A stretch of 64,000 nucleotides of DNA from assembly GCA_900618795.1 (NCBI GenBank), contig UYJD01000019.1, positions 124,001 through 188,000 of the forward strand, read 5' to 3'. A program made the translations under genes and the position numbers. The notes beneath the pieces are model-generated. The model was given only the letters and a program-made list of their open reading frames with translations. It searched no databases and was not told where the DNA came from. Every line of letters starts with the position of its first letter. Position 1 is the stretch's first letter. Source of the DNA: Cyanodermella asteris (Eukaryota > Ascomycota > Lecanoromycetes > Ostropales > Stictidaceae). This document shows positions 63,608-64,000 of this stretch, one piece after another.

Positions 63608-64000
63608 GATGATAATACCTGGTGCGAGCCACAGCCAATGCGGAGGGCACCATCTTGTTATTGGTATAAGCCCTTCACAGAAGCCAAAGTCGTTGCAAGG
63701 ACACTCACCGGCAAAATAGCATACTCGCGGTATGGCAGTACAGCTTCACCCCCATGCATCGGCAAGCCCCCGCACTCATCGCCATGGATCGGCTTTCATT
63801 TGGTGGTGGAGACGGGTAACATTGGTCCGGACCATGCTTTCGCTGGGGCCGATAGGCCAATGTCGCTTGGGCCGTGCGGTGAAACTTTCACAATTCGCAT
63901 GGGTTTAGCCTGGAATTGCACATTCGGGGCGTGCGGCATATTGCGATGCATCCTGTGATGAGAATGTCTAAGGCCAGTTGAAAAAAGTGGTCACCCATCA
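63608..64000. other. Upstream flank of the GH67 gene
   Basis: 393 bp to the window edge; presumed promoter of the GH67 gene, no other gene recognised. Confidence 0.5.

Noticed and set aside
1-64000. CRISPR arrays, rRNA, tRNA, transposons, viral insertions
   Set aside because: None recognised by eye; no spaced repeats, terminal repeats or integrase/transposase/reverse transcriptase motifs. A tRNA could be missed without a covariance search.

Overview
The window is nuclear DNA of a filamentous ascomycete (Pezizomycotina). Genes carry one to seven short introns (about 45-125 nt) with GT..AG borders and CTRAY-like branch sites. Spacing is compact and the gene set is typically fungal (COP9 signalosome, MED12, CENP-T, GH67, OCH1-like GT32). 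The gene order CIA30 - APC5 - COX13 - APN2 - MAT - SLA2 is the conserved linkage around the mating-type locus in this subphylum. I cannot fix the class from the sequence alone. Dothideomycetes (Capnodiales sensu lato) or Eurotiomycetes are the best guesses.

Layout: 1-7 kb holds CSN3, a GT32 glycosyltransferase and an NVJ2/TEX2-like SMP lipid-transfer protein. 7.8-23.4 kb is the mating-type neighbourhood. It runs SLA2 (+), a gene-poor stretch, an unrecognised multi-exon gene (-), MAT1-2-1 with an HMG box (+), APN2 (-), COX13 (+), APC5 (-) and the complex I assembly factor CIA30 (-). 24.6-33.3 kb holds a three-RRM RNA-binding protein, mitoribosomal mL45, EOS1, eIF1 (SUI1) and the Asterix subunit of the PAT complex. 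35-39.6 kb is MED12.

40-43.2 kb is an accessory patch: a short-chain dehydrogenase-like gene lacking the catalytic Lys, a broken UMTA/LaeA-type methyltransferase fragment and a multiply frameshifted MFS efflux pump. It looks like a decayed metabolite or efflux cluster. 43.8-51.5 kb holds CMS1, a secreted protein of unknown function, a UBX protein, SURF1 and CENP-T. 52.6-59.4 kb holds an intact DHA1-type MFS transporter and RGD1 (F-BAR + RhoGAP), which lies head-to-head with a Rac GTPase. The right end holds NOP6 and a GH67 alpha-glucuronidase interrupted by one in-frame TAG.

Most intact genes are housekeeping. The points of interest are the uncharacterised gene transcribed divergently from MAT1-2-1, the stop codon in the xylan-degrading GH67 gene, the relic cluster, and several unusual splice structures (GC-AG introns, a 13-nt microexon, stop-free introns whose length is a multiple of three). 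Intron borders were placed by eye from frame continuity and splice consensus. They have not been confirmed by transcripts.
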